A stretch of DNA of 7,030 nucleotides, from positions 1 to 7,030 of the forward strand of contig JAUIKP010000168.1 of the NCBI GenBank assembly GCA_030430725.1, written 5' to 3'. The position numbers were made by a program, and so were the translations under genes. The notes below the pieces were generated by a model. It saw only the letters and a program-made list of their open reading frames with translations. It searched no databases and had not been told where the DNA came from. This document shows, piece by piece, positions 1 through 6,364 of the stretch. Numbering within the stretch: the stretch's first letter is position 1; every line of letters begins with the position of its first letter. Origin of the DNA: Nitrospiria bacterium. Lineage in GTDB: Bacteria > Nitrospirota > Nitrospiria > Nitrospirales > UBA8639.

Positions 1-1
1 T

Positions 2-823
<822 letters not shown>

Positions 824-837
824 AACGGGAAGAGTTC

Positions 838-957
838 ATGACGGAACCTGCAGGAGGCCAGCAGAAATTTGTACAGAGAAAAAGACCAACACGTGATGAG
901 CCATTATGTTGGATAAAACCGAAATATTACCTGGAGCTCCCCTATGAATCCTCTTAA
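838..957 (+). CDS. Possible 39-aa small ORF between thiC and thi4, overlapping the thi4 start
   Basis: An ATG 14 nt after the thiC stop opens 39 codons ending at TAA 955-957, which is 14 nt inside thi4 in another frame. The peptide begins MTEPAGGQQKF, then has a basic stretch (QRKRPTR) and an aromatic C-terminal part containing CWIKPKYYLEL. A purine-rich GGGAAGAG at 827-834 ends only 3 nt before the ATG, close for a ribosome binding site but usable. It fills nearly the whole 120-nt gap, and its stop sits just past the thi4 start, an arrangement typical of translational coupling. I recognise no family. It may be a real small protein, a leader peptide controlling thi4 translation, or a chance ORF; a 39-codon ORF arises by chance fairly often. 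Confidence is low. Confidence 0.3.
   Translation: MTEPAGGQQKFVQRKRPTRDEPLCWIKPKYYLELPYESS
933..936 (+). promoter_or_regulatory. Ribosome binding site of thi4
   Basis: GGAG lies 7 nt upstream of the ATG at 944. The thi4 frame is closed upstream by TAA at 914-916 with no other start codon between, so this site fixes the start. It lies inside the possible 39-aa ORF. Confidence 0.7.
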
Positions 958-1744
958 CATCGCTCCTTTGCGAGAACGGGACATTACCCGCCACATTGCA
1001 CGAGAGTATTACAAAGAATTCGATTCACTGATTGAAAGCGATGTCATTATTGTCGGTGGAGGTCCCTCAGGACTCCTTTGTGCCCGCGATCTCGCCGCGA
1101 TCGGCTTCCGGACTTTGCTCATTGAACAATCACTGGCTCTTGGTGGCGGTTTTTGGTCTGGTGGATTTCTCATGAACAAGGCCACGATTTGCGAACCGGC
1201 TGATCGGATTCTTGAAGAATTGGGCATACCCTTTAAAGCGATTAAAGACTGCCCGGGCATGACCATGGTTGATCCCCCTCATGTGACCAGCCGGCTCATT
1301 TCCGCCGCCTACGAAGCCGGCGTGAAGATTATGAATCTCACCAAAGTCGTCGATCTCATTCTTCGGCAAGATCATCGAATCGAAGGTGTGGTTGTCAATA
1401 ATTCCACTGTGGAAATGGCCGGGCATGATACCATTCACGTAGATCCCATTGCCCTTGAGAGTCAAATTGTGGTTGATGCTACCGGTCATGATGCCGTCGT
1501 GGTTAATCTCCTCCATCAACGTAATTTATTTCAGAAAGTTCCTGGTAACGGGGCCATGTGGGTAGCGCGATCCGAGGCATTAGTGATAGAAAATACCCGT
1601 GAAATCTATCCATACTGCTTTGTTGCCGGCCTGGCCGTTGCTGCGGTTGATGGCAGTCCTCGCATGGGACCGGCGTTTGGTTCGATGTTGCTTTCCGGCC
1701 GACGTGCCGCTGAATTAGTACAACATAAGCTCAAAGGCGAGTAA
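944..1744 (+). CDS. thi4: Thi4-family thiazole synthase, predicted sulfide-dependent (non-suicidal) type
   Basis: Makes the ADP-bound thiazole carboxylate precursor of thiamine from NAD, glycine and a sulfur source, using Fe(II); cytosolic. At 266 aa it has the usual length of prokaryotic Thi4. An N-terminal Rossmann dinucleotide fold shows VGGGPSG (37-43) and the strand-2 acidic residue Glu61. The GGGFWSGG block (67-74), DATGHD (178-183) and the C-terminal SPRMGPAFGSMLLSG (238-252) are family hallmarks. In yeast THI4 the sulfur-donating cysteine immediately precedes a hydrophobic residue and Asp-Pro. Here the equivalent position is His165 in IHVDP (codon 1436-1438), as in archaeal enzymes that use free sulfide and turn over repeatedly. 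It replaces the ThiG/ThiS route common in bacteria. It follows thiC, so both branches of thiamine synthesis are adjacent. Family assignment is secure; sulfide use is inferred from the residue. Confidence 0.95.
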   Translation: MNPLNIAPLRERDITRHIAREYYKEFDSLIESDVIIVGGGPSGLLCARDLAAIGFRTLLIEQSLALGGGFWSGGFLMNKATICEPADRILEELGIPFKAIKDCPGMTMVDPPHVTSRLISAAYEAGVKIMNLTKVVDLILRQDHRIEGVVVNNSTVEMAGHDTIHVDPIALESQIVVDATGHDAVVVNLLHQRNLFQKVPGNGAMWVARSEALVIENTREIYPYCFVAGLAVAAVDGSPRMGPAFGSMLLSGRRAAELVQHKLKGE

Positions 1745-1796
1745 CCGCCTCATTTCCTGAAAAACACATAAAGGACTGTGCACAACACAATTTCCC

Positions 1797-2312
1797 ATGG
1801 ACATTCAAGATTTTCTCGATCAGGGGGAGGGAAACGAAGAGGATAAGGTGGCGGCTTGGAACCTTTTCCAGCAGGCCTATGAGCTCCAAATGAAGGGACA
1901 ACTGGAAGACGCAGTGGATCTCTACAAACAATCCATCGACCTCTTTCCGACCGCCGAAGCACACACATTCCTTGGATGGGCCTATAGTTTTATGGGACAA
2001 TTGCAGGAAGCCATTGAGGAATGCCATCAGGCTATTCGCCAGGACCCTGAATTCGGAAATCCCTATAACGATATCGGTGCGTACCTTATTGAGCTCAACC
2101 AGCTGGAAGAGGCCATTCCCTGGCTTGAAAAAGCGATGAAAGCCAAACGATATGAAAATCCATCTTTTCCTCATATGAATCTCGGCCGGGTGTATGAACG
2201 ACAAGGTGAATGGGACCAAGCCGTGGATTCCTACAAAAAGTCACTGGCTCTTAACCCGCAATACAAGACTGCCAAACAAGCGCTCATGCGTATTCTGACT
2301 CTCATGAACTAA
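1797..2312 (+). CDS. TPR (tetratricopeptide repeat) protein, function unknown
   Basis: A 171-aa soluble protein made almost entirely of TPR units, with no signal peptide or membrane segment. After an acidic N-terminus, four 34-residue helix-turn-helix units can be read at about 20-52, 53-86, 87-120 and 124-157. They show the usual pattern of small residues in helix A, a Tyr/Phe, and A(I/V) in helix B (for example QLEDAVDLYKQSI, QLQEAIEECHQAI, QLEEAIPWLEKAM, EWDQAVDSYKKSL) and Pro at several unit ends. Such domains bind partner proteins; the partner here is unknown. It starts 52 nt after thi4 and is probably co-transcribed. The only upstream in-frame region ends at TGA 1758-1760 without another ATG, so ATG 1797 is the best start. 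Its ribosome binding site is poor: AAGGA at 1771-1775 is 21 nt away. It has no known connection to thiamine synthesis. Confidence 0.9.
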   Translation: MDIQDFLDQGEGNEEDKVAAWNLFQQAYELQMKGQLEDAVDLYKQSIDLFPTAEAHTFLGWAYSFMGQLQEAIEECHQAIRQDPEFGNPYNDIGAYLIELNQLEEAIPWLEKAMKAKRYENPSFPHMNLGRVYERQGEWDQAVDSYKKSLALNPQYKTAKQALMRILTLMN

Positions 2313-2334
2313 CACAAAGTAAAGGCCTTACCAA

Positions 2335-2718
2335 ATGGCAGACACCAAAACGATTCTTGTGGCCGTGAGTGATATCTTCTTCTACACCAAAATACGCGAT
2401 GCCTTTTTACCACAAGGCTACAAACTGGAACGCCTCCGCACCGGTGATGACTGGCAATCAAAAGCACTTGCCAGCCAACCAATGGGCATCATTATTAACA
2501 TGAACGATGACCGTCTTAACGCCTCCGATATTGTGAAATCTCTACGAAACCTTCCTCGCACACACTCATTGCCCATTCTGGCCTTTGCCAATCATGAAGA
2601 GGTTCAAACGTGGAAACTGGCCAAAGACCTCGGAATTCAAAAAATTGTCTCGCGCAATGAATTTTCTGCGCGGACACTCGCCCTGTTTGAGGAAATCACG
2701 GCGACAGCCGCATCATGA
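2335..2718 (+). CDS. Stand-alone degenerate receiver (CheY-like) domain protein
   Basis: A 127-aa single-domain protein whose alternating hydrophobic strands and helices fit the CheY fold: strand 1 TILVAVSD, strand 3 GIIINMN, strand 4 LPILAFAN, strand 5 KIVSRNEF. The phosphorylation residues are mostly lost. Asn55 sits where the phospho-accepting Asp is expected, Ala85 replaces the conserved Thr/Ser, Arg107 stands at the conserved Lys, and only one acidic residue (Asp13) remains after strand 1. It is therefore probably a pseudo-receiver that signals by protein contact or ligand binding, not phosphotransfer. AAAGG at 2321-2325, 9 nt before the ATG, supports the start. It lies 22 nt after the TPR gene and overlaps the next gene by 4 nt, so it is co-translated with the YgfZ-like protein. 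The fold is inferred from pattern and needs profile confirmation. Confidence 0.72.
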   Translation: MADTKTILVAVSDIFFYTKIRDAFLPQGYKLERLRTGDDWQSKALASQPMGIIINMNDDRLNASDIVKSLRNLPRTHSLPILAFANHEEVQTWKLAKDLGIQKIVSRNEFSARTLALFEEITATAAS

Positions 2719-3809
2719 AGACGCTTCCCCTTCATAAGCAGCATGAAGCCTTAGGAGCCGCGTTTCACCCCTATGGCGAGTGGGAAGTCCCATTCCATTA
2801 CGGTAATGCTCTCTTAGAGTATGAGTCCATTCATCGGCGAGCTGGGCTCGCCGACCTCTCCTTACGCGGAAAAATCATGGTCACGGGAGATGACCGAGTC
2901 ACCTGGCTCCAAAGTCTGATCAGCAATGATATCCTTCCCCTCAAATCCGGGCAGGGCCGGTACTCGGCCTTTATGAACCATAAAGGGAAAATGCTCTCCT
3001 ATTTTCGGGTGTTTCGGCAACCCGAATCCCTGATCATTGAGGATGTTGGAGAAGTAGGGGATCTCACCTATCAAGCACTTCGAAAATTCCTGCTCTTTGG
3101 GACAAAAGCCAAACTTCACAATGGCTTGGAGAGTTGGGGACTTCTCCTTATTACCGGACCGAAAGGTCCGGAGGTTCTAAAGCAAGCCTTGGATTTGGAA
3201 GTGGGATCGCTCCAGGCCTTGGACACCATCACCTTCACATTAGCTGATACACAAGGATTTGTTGCTCGCACAGAAGAATCCGGGGGACAAGACTACGAAT
3301 TATTCATACCGGTCGAAGCCCTTCCCTCGCTTTGGTCTCATCTCTTAAAAGCGGGCAAGGAGCTAGGCCTGATTGCAGTCGGAAGGGAGGCACTCGAGAC
3401 ATCCAGGATTGAGGGGGGATTGGCTCGCCTTGGGCCAGACTTAAATGAAAAAATCGTTCCGCCGGAAGCAAATCTTGAGGGAATTGCCTTTAGTTTATCG
3501 AAAGGATGTTATCCAGGACAGGAAGTTGTCGCCAGAATGGATACGTACGGATCGGTGAAACGGCGAATGGTCGGCTTAGCTCTTGAAGCGGAAGTCCCAC
3601 AGCTACCGGAAACTGGGGCAAAAATTTTTAGTGGAACTCGGGAAGTGGGATGGGTGTCCAGCTCCACCCACTCCCCTCTTGTCAAGAAACCGATTGCCCT
3701 TGGATTTCCATTACGAGATTTTACCCAACCCCAGACAAAACTGGAAATCGAGATTAGCGAACAGCGCGTCCCAGCCTCTGTCTGCGCCTTACCGTTTACC
3801 GCCCCTTAA
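2715..3809 (+). CDS. ygfZ: YgfZ/GcvT-type folate-binding protein
   Basis: A 364-aa protein of the YgfZ branch of the aminomethyltransferase (GcvT) fold. YgfZ proteins bind tetrahydrofolate and help maintain or repair certain Fe-S enzymes; they are not glycine-cleavage enzymes. The diagnostic YgfZ signature KGCYPGQEVVAR is at residues 263-274, with the conserved Cys265. The N-terminal folate-binding part includes AGLADLSLRGKIMVTGDDRVTWLQ (43-66) and the block around NHKGKML (88-94). The C-terminal barrel includes EVGWVSSSTHSP (320-331). Length is a little above the roughly 325 aa of E. coli YgfZ. Its ATG overlaps the receiver-like gene's stop (ATGA, 2715-2718) and it has no Shine-Dalgarno of its own, so translation probably depends on re-initiation. 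Linkage to thiC, a [4Fe-4S] radical-SAM enzyme, fits an Fe-S support role, but that partnership is inference. Confidence 0.9.
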   Translation: MKTLPLHKQHEALGAAFHPYGEWEVPFHYGNALLEYESIHRRAGLADLSLRGKIMVTGDDRVTWLQSLISNDILPLKSGQGRYSAFMNHKGKMLSYFRVFRQPESLIIEDVGEVGDLTYQALRKFLLFGTKAKLHNGLESWGLLLITGPKGPEVLKQALDLEVGSLQALDTITFTLADTQGFVARTEESGGQDYELFIPVEALPSLWSHLLKAGKELGLIAVGREALETSRIEGGLARLGPDLNEKIVPPEANLEGIAFSLSKGCYPGQEVVARMDTYGSVKRRMVGLALEAEVPQLPETGAKIFSGTREVGWVSSSTHSPLVKKPIALGFPLRDFTQPQTKLEIEISEQRVPASVCALPFTAP

Positions 3810-3853
3810 TCCGCTCCGAAATTCCAGAAGAACTCTCCCGCACTCTGAAAGGG

Positions 3854-4330
3854 TCAGGCTTTTTCTGGGTGTCGCCCATGAGAAACTTTTTCCGCAAAAG
3901 ACAATACCGCCGGACGTTGCGCGTCGTTAAGCGCAAGTAGAATATGCGCCTCATCGCCATGCATCAACCGTAGACTAAGAAATGATTCTTCAGTGCGTTT
4001 TTCCTTATTATCCCAAGTCCCGTCAATCAATTGAATTTTATCCAAATCACAGCAAGAAAACACGTCATATCGAAAGTACGAGTCCCCGATAACCATATCG
4101 AAAAGAACGTTGCCAGACGTCATAACTATGACGTTAAAACGCCCTTGATCTTCATAGCCTTCCGGCAAAAATTCATTGACATACAGAAGGTTCACCTTCC
4201 GACCTGCCAACGCCTGTTCAATCTTCGTGCTCAGAGCCGGATAATCGATTTGAAGAGCCCGCTCTTCCGGGCTCGTCGCGCGCAAAGCCATTTCTCTCGT
4301 TTGTTCAAATACCTCTGTAGCAGTCAACAC
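3854..4330 (-). CDS. Conserved-looking hypothetical protein, 158 aa
   Basis: I do not recognise a family. The protein has no signal peptide or membrane segment. An N-terminal helical region (about 1-42, including PALSTKIEQALAG) precedes a run of likely beta strands (NLLYV 47-51, NVIVM 66-70, VLFDMVI 75-81, YFRYDVF 85-91, KIQLID 98-103, FLSLRLM 117-123, HILLALN 129-135). A closing helix follows (139-150). This layout of several strands ending in a helix resembles a small PH-like barrel, which is only a guess. Cys93-Cys94 are adjacent. The start is GTG at 4328-4330; AAAGGAG (complement of 4339-4345) sits 8 nt upstream, which decides the start. It is convergent with ygfZ (44-nt gap, no clear terminator seen) and divergent from the small zinc-site protein. 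Confidence 0.75.
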   Translation of the reverse strand: MLTATEVFEQTREMALRATSPEERALQIDYPALSTKIEQALAGRKVNLLYVNEFLPEGYEDQGRFNVIVMTSGNVLFDMVIGDSYFRYDVFSCCDLDKIQLIDGTWDNKEKRTEESFLSLRLMHGDEAHILLALNDAQRPAVLSFAEKVSHGRHPEKA

Positions 4331-4338
4331 AGAACACG

Positions 4339-4345
4339 CTCCTTT
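4339..4345 (-). promoter_or_regulatory. Strong ribosome binding site for the 158-aa gene
   Basis: On the minus strand this reads AAAGGAG, 8 nt before a GTG start at 4330. A nearby ATG (complement of 4350-4352) is in a different frame, so the GTG start is preferred. Confidence 0.75.
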
Positions 4346-4423
4346 CTCCCATGACAGTGTTACGTTAAATTATATCGAATGGGTTTGTCCCAACAGGGTG
4401 CCTACGATACCCGCCATTTGACA

Positions 4424-4451
4424 GAGAAAGCAAGGGAACCAACCCTTTCTC
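4424..4451. repeat. Imperfect inverted repeat in a divergent intergenic spacer
   Basis: GAGAAAG (4424-4430) and CTTTCTC (4445-4451) are perfect 7-nt inverted arms. Between them, GGG (4433-4435) and CCC (4443-4445) could pair in an alternative register, leaving a bulge. It lies in the 244-nt spacer between the minus-strand 158-aa gene and the plus-strand 73-aa gene. It is followed by an AT-rich tract (AAAAATATTTTTT, 4468-4480) flanked by direct repeats ATGGCAT (4455-4461 and 4484-4490). It could be an operator or an RNA hairpin in a leader. A TTGACA at 4418-4423 abuts it, but no good -10 lies at the right distance. Role unproven. Confidence 0.4.
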
Positions 4452-4559
4452 TTTATGGCATCCACGTAAAAATATTTTTTATCATGGCATGAATTGTTTG
4501 CCTTCTCCGCTGGCAGTTGGGCATACTTCGAATGAAAAATGTTGCCAGAGGAACCGTAT

Positions 4560-4565
4560 AAGGAG
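4560..4565 (+). promoter_or_regulatory. Ribosome binding site deciding the start of the 73-aa gene
   Basis: AAGGAG lies 9 nt before the ATG at 4575. An in-frame ATG at 4539 would place this site inside the coding region and has no comparable site of its own, so 4575 is preferred. Confidence 0.75.
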
Positions 4566-4574
4566 AAGCAGCTT

Positions 4575-4796
4575 ATGAACGCTGAGACATGCCTGATTGG
4601 GGGATGCACCGAACCCGTTTACGCCCCTGCAGGAACCCAATCGTTATGCAAGGAACACTTTTTACAATTCGTCGCGTGGCGCAGAAAAAAAGGCGGACTG
4701 GGAATGTTTAAAAAATACTGTGCATTGAATATGGAAGAACGAGACGCGATTGTTGAAGAATGGGCCAAAACAACATTCAGTACCTCTACCGCTTGA
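4575..4796 (+). CDS. Small protein with a putative Cys3His zinc site, 73 aa
   Basis: The N-terminal half carries Cys6-x4-Cys11-x13-Cys25-x2-His28, read as CLIGGC and LCKEH. This spacing resembles the small treble-clef-like fingers of the form C-x-x-GC-x-x-P-V...LC-x-x-H found in HNH-like and DNA-binding proteins. The core is followed by an aromatic and basic segment (FLQFVAWRRKKGG, 29-41). A probable helix MEERDAIVEEW (53-63) is near the C-terminus, and Cys49 is an extra cysteine. A nucleic-acid or protein-binding role is plausible from the fold class, but no specific function is recognisable. No catalytic HNH residues are evident. It stands alone on its strand, divergent from the 158-aa gene, and convergent with the SnoaL-like gene. 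An upstream ATG at 4539 would add 12 residues but lacks a ribosome binding site. Confidence 0.78.
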   Translation: MNAETCLIGGCTEPVYAPAGTQSLCKEHFLQFVAWRRKKGGLGMFKKYCALNMEERDAIVEEWAKTTFSTSTA

Positions 4797-4947
4797 TCAG
4801 CTCTCTCTTGCGCTTCACACGCGTTGAGTCATCATTCCATCCATACGCCCCCTTGCGACTCCCAAAATGAGGAGATCTGTCATCTTATTAGATTAGCAAC
4901 AGGAGGAATACCCCACACCTAGCCAGTACTCAAAGGACGATCAAACC

Positions 4948-5340
4948 CTATTCCATGAGCGGTGAGCCGTGGTGATGAATAATCTTCCACTCATCTCCGA
5001 TCCGCTCGAATAAATTGGTCGATACCACCTGGCTATTCTGTTCGTTTTCCCCCACCCGACTGGTAATGTTTTCCGTGCAAATCACCCAGGCAACATCCGC
5101 GGCAACTTGAACCTGCACTTCCGTCAGTTCAAATTTCATTGAAAACGTATTATTGAAAATGACCACCCAGGAATCCCTGACCGCCGGCCACCCGACCCGA
5201 ATACTCCACCCTGGATGAATGCAGGTTACATACTCTTGGTGAGCCCAAATAGAATCCATCAGCGAAACATCCAGCTGTTCAAACCCACGGTAAAACAACT
5301 CATTCATCTGTGTAACTTCCTCAATCCGTTCCTTTAGCAT
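4948..5340 (-). CDS. SnoaL/NTF2-like domain protein, 130 aa
   Basis: A one-domain protein of the SnoaL-like (NTF2 fold) superfamily, whose members are cone-shaped alpha+beta barrels used for small-molecule catalysis or binding. The N-terminal helix (NELFYRGFEQLDVSLMDSIW, residues 13-32) precedes the family-typical strand and loop VTCIHPGWSIRVGWPAVRDSW (38-58) with the common His42-Pro43 pair. Strands LTEVQVQVAADVAWVICTENI and a closing WKIIHHHGSPL (113-123) follow, with three histidines in a row (117-119) near the usual pocket position. No signal peptide. The ATG is complementary to 5338-5340, with only a weak purine-rich AAAGAGAG upstream. It follows the transporter gene by 37 nt on the same strand, so co-transcription is likely. 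Substrate and reaction cannot be named; SnoaL-like proteins of this length are very diverse. Confidence 0.85.
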   Translation of the reverse strand: MLKERIEEVTQMNELFYRGFEQLDVSLMDSIWAHQEYVTCIHPGWSIRVGWPAVRDSWVVIFNNTFSMKFELTEVQVQVAADVAWVICTENITSRVGENEQNSQVVSTNLFERIGDEWKIIHHHGSPLME

Positions 5341-5377
5341 TGTGCGCTCTCTTTCTGTATTTTCGCCAATTTCCTGA

Positions 5378-6301
5378 TCATGGAACCTTCACTAACACGG
5401 CACAGGATTGTCGATCAACCAACCAGACACCAATCAAAATCAATCCTATCCCACTTATTTCTCCCATGCCAACCGGTTCCCCCAAAATCATTACCGAAAA
5501 ACACAACGCAGAAACCGGAATAAGATTCCCAAAAATTCCTGCTCTGGAAGGACCGACTCCTTTCACACCAAGCAACCAGGCCTGTTGACCCAATGCCGTG
5601 GCAAACACCATAACGTAAAAAAGTGCCAGCCAACCAGATACCGGAACCGACTCTACCCCTGTGACCAGGAATTTGTGATTGATGCTCAACAACGGGATTT
5701 CAAAAATCAAAGAAAGGAGAAGAGTCGTCCACGTCACAGTCAGCGGAGAAAACCGTTCCATGGTTTTTCGACAGCCAATCGTATATAAGGCCCAACTGAC
5801 TAACGCACACACCACCAGCCCTCCTCCGAGTAAAGGATTGGAACCCAATCCCTCTACCGCTCCCCGCCCGGAGATACTCAATACTCCAAAAAACGAGACA
5901 AGACAACCAAGCCAAATCACACGCAGGGGGATATCCTTAAGTATTAGCGAGGACAAGAATGCGGTTATAGCCGGGCTTGAACCGATAATGATGCCGGCCG
6001 CCCCTGCCCCAATAAATTGCAGGCCAAAGAGAACGAATAAATGATTTCCAAGGACCCCAATTCCCAGGAGAAAAAAGTTTCGCCAATCTTTTCGTGAAAA
6101 AGAAACGACCCCTTCCTTCCAGAGCCAAAGAGGAATAAGAATCAGAAGGGCTCCTAATCCTCTGAAAACAGACGTTTCTACCGGCGAGAATGGACCTAAA
6201 GCGACTTTTTGTGCAACTACCGACCCTCCCCAGACCACAGCAGCAGTCGTGAGAGCAGCATAGGCGGAAAATACTGAGGACCCCGAGCTAGCGTTTTTCA
6301 T
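5378..6301 (-). CDS. EamA/DMT-superfamily inner-membrane transporter
   Basis: A drug/metabolite transporter-type permease, 307 aa from this ATG, close to the usual 290-310 aa. Two homologous EamA halves of five hydrophobic segments each can be read at about 12-145 and 157-296. The first half has WGGSVVAQKVALGPFSP near its start and the fifth-helix block GIIIGSSPAITAFLSSLIL (103-121). The second has SRAGIFGNLIPVSALCFSV (262-280) and the conserved GEP at 284-286. Members export metabolites such as amino acids, or import small solutes; the substrate cannot be deduced. The frame stays open upstream to a TTG at 6362-6364 (21 extra residues). I prefer ATG 6301 because family length and the position of helix 1 fit, although no good ribosome binding site precedes either start. 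The SnoaL-like gene follows after 37 nt. Confidence 0.92.
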   Translation of the reverse strand: MKNASSGSSVFSAYAALTTAAVVWGGSVVAQKVALGPFSPVETSVFRGLGALLILIPLWLWKEGVVSFSRKDWRNFFLLGIGVLGNHLFVLFGLQFIGAGAAGIIIGSSPAITAFLSSLILKDIPLRVIWLGCLVSFFGVLSISGRGAVEGLGSNPLLGGGLVVCALVSWALYTIGCRKTMERFSPLTVTWTTLLLSLIFEIPLLSINHKFLVTGVESVPVSGWLALFYVMVFATALGQQAWLLGVKGVGPSRAGIFGNLIPVSALCFSVMILGEPVGMGEISGIGLILIGVWLVDRQSCAVLVKVP

Positions 6302-6364
6302 GGAGAGGCATGTGAGAAAAATACGGAAGGGGTTTAACACCCATCGGAGTATCAGGCAAGACAA

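Noticed and set aside
3810..3853. Bidirectional terminator between the convergent YgfZ-like and 158-aa genes
   Set aside because: No GC-rich stem with a following T run is visible in this 44-nt gap.
4031..4354. 107-aa plus-strand ORF and similar plus-strand ORFs at 5408-5788 and 5679-6044
   Set aside because: They lie antisense to well-supported minus-strand genes and show no domain or ribosome binding site.
4418..4457. TTGACA as a sigma-70 -35 element
   Set aside because: The best -10-like hexamer downstream (TTTATG at 4452-4457) is 28 nt away, far from the usual 16-18, so the promoter is not supported.
4901..4907. AGGAGGA, a perfect ribosome binding site sequence in the convergent spacer
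   Set aside because: No ATG, GTG or TTG lies 4-12 nt downstream on the + strand, so it serves no visible gene.
5378..6364. TTG at 6364 as the transporter start (328 aa)
   Set aside because: The purine run GAAAGGG sits only one base before the TTG, too close to act as a ribosome binding site, and the 21 extra residues exceed usual family length. ATG 6301 is preferred, though not proven.
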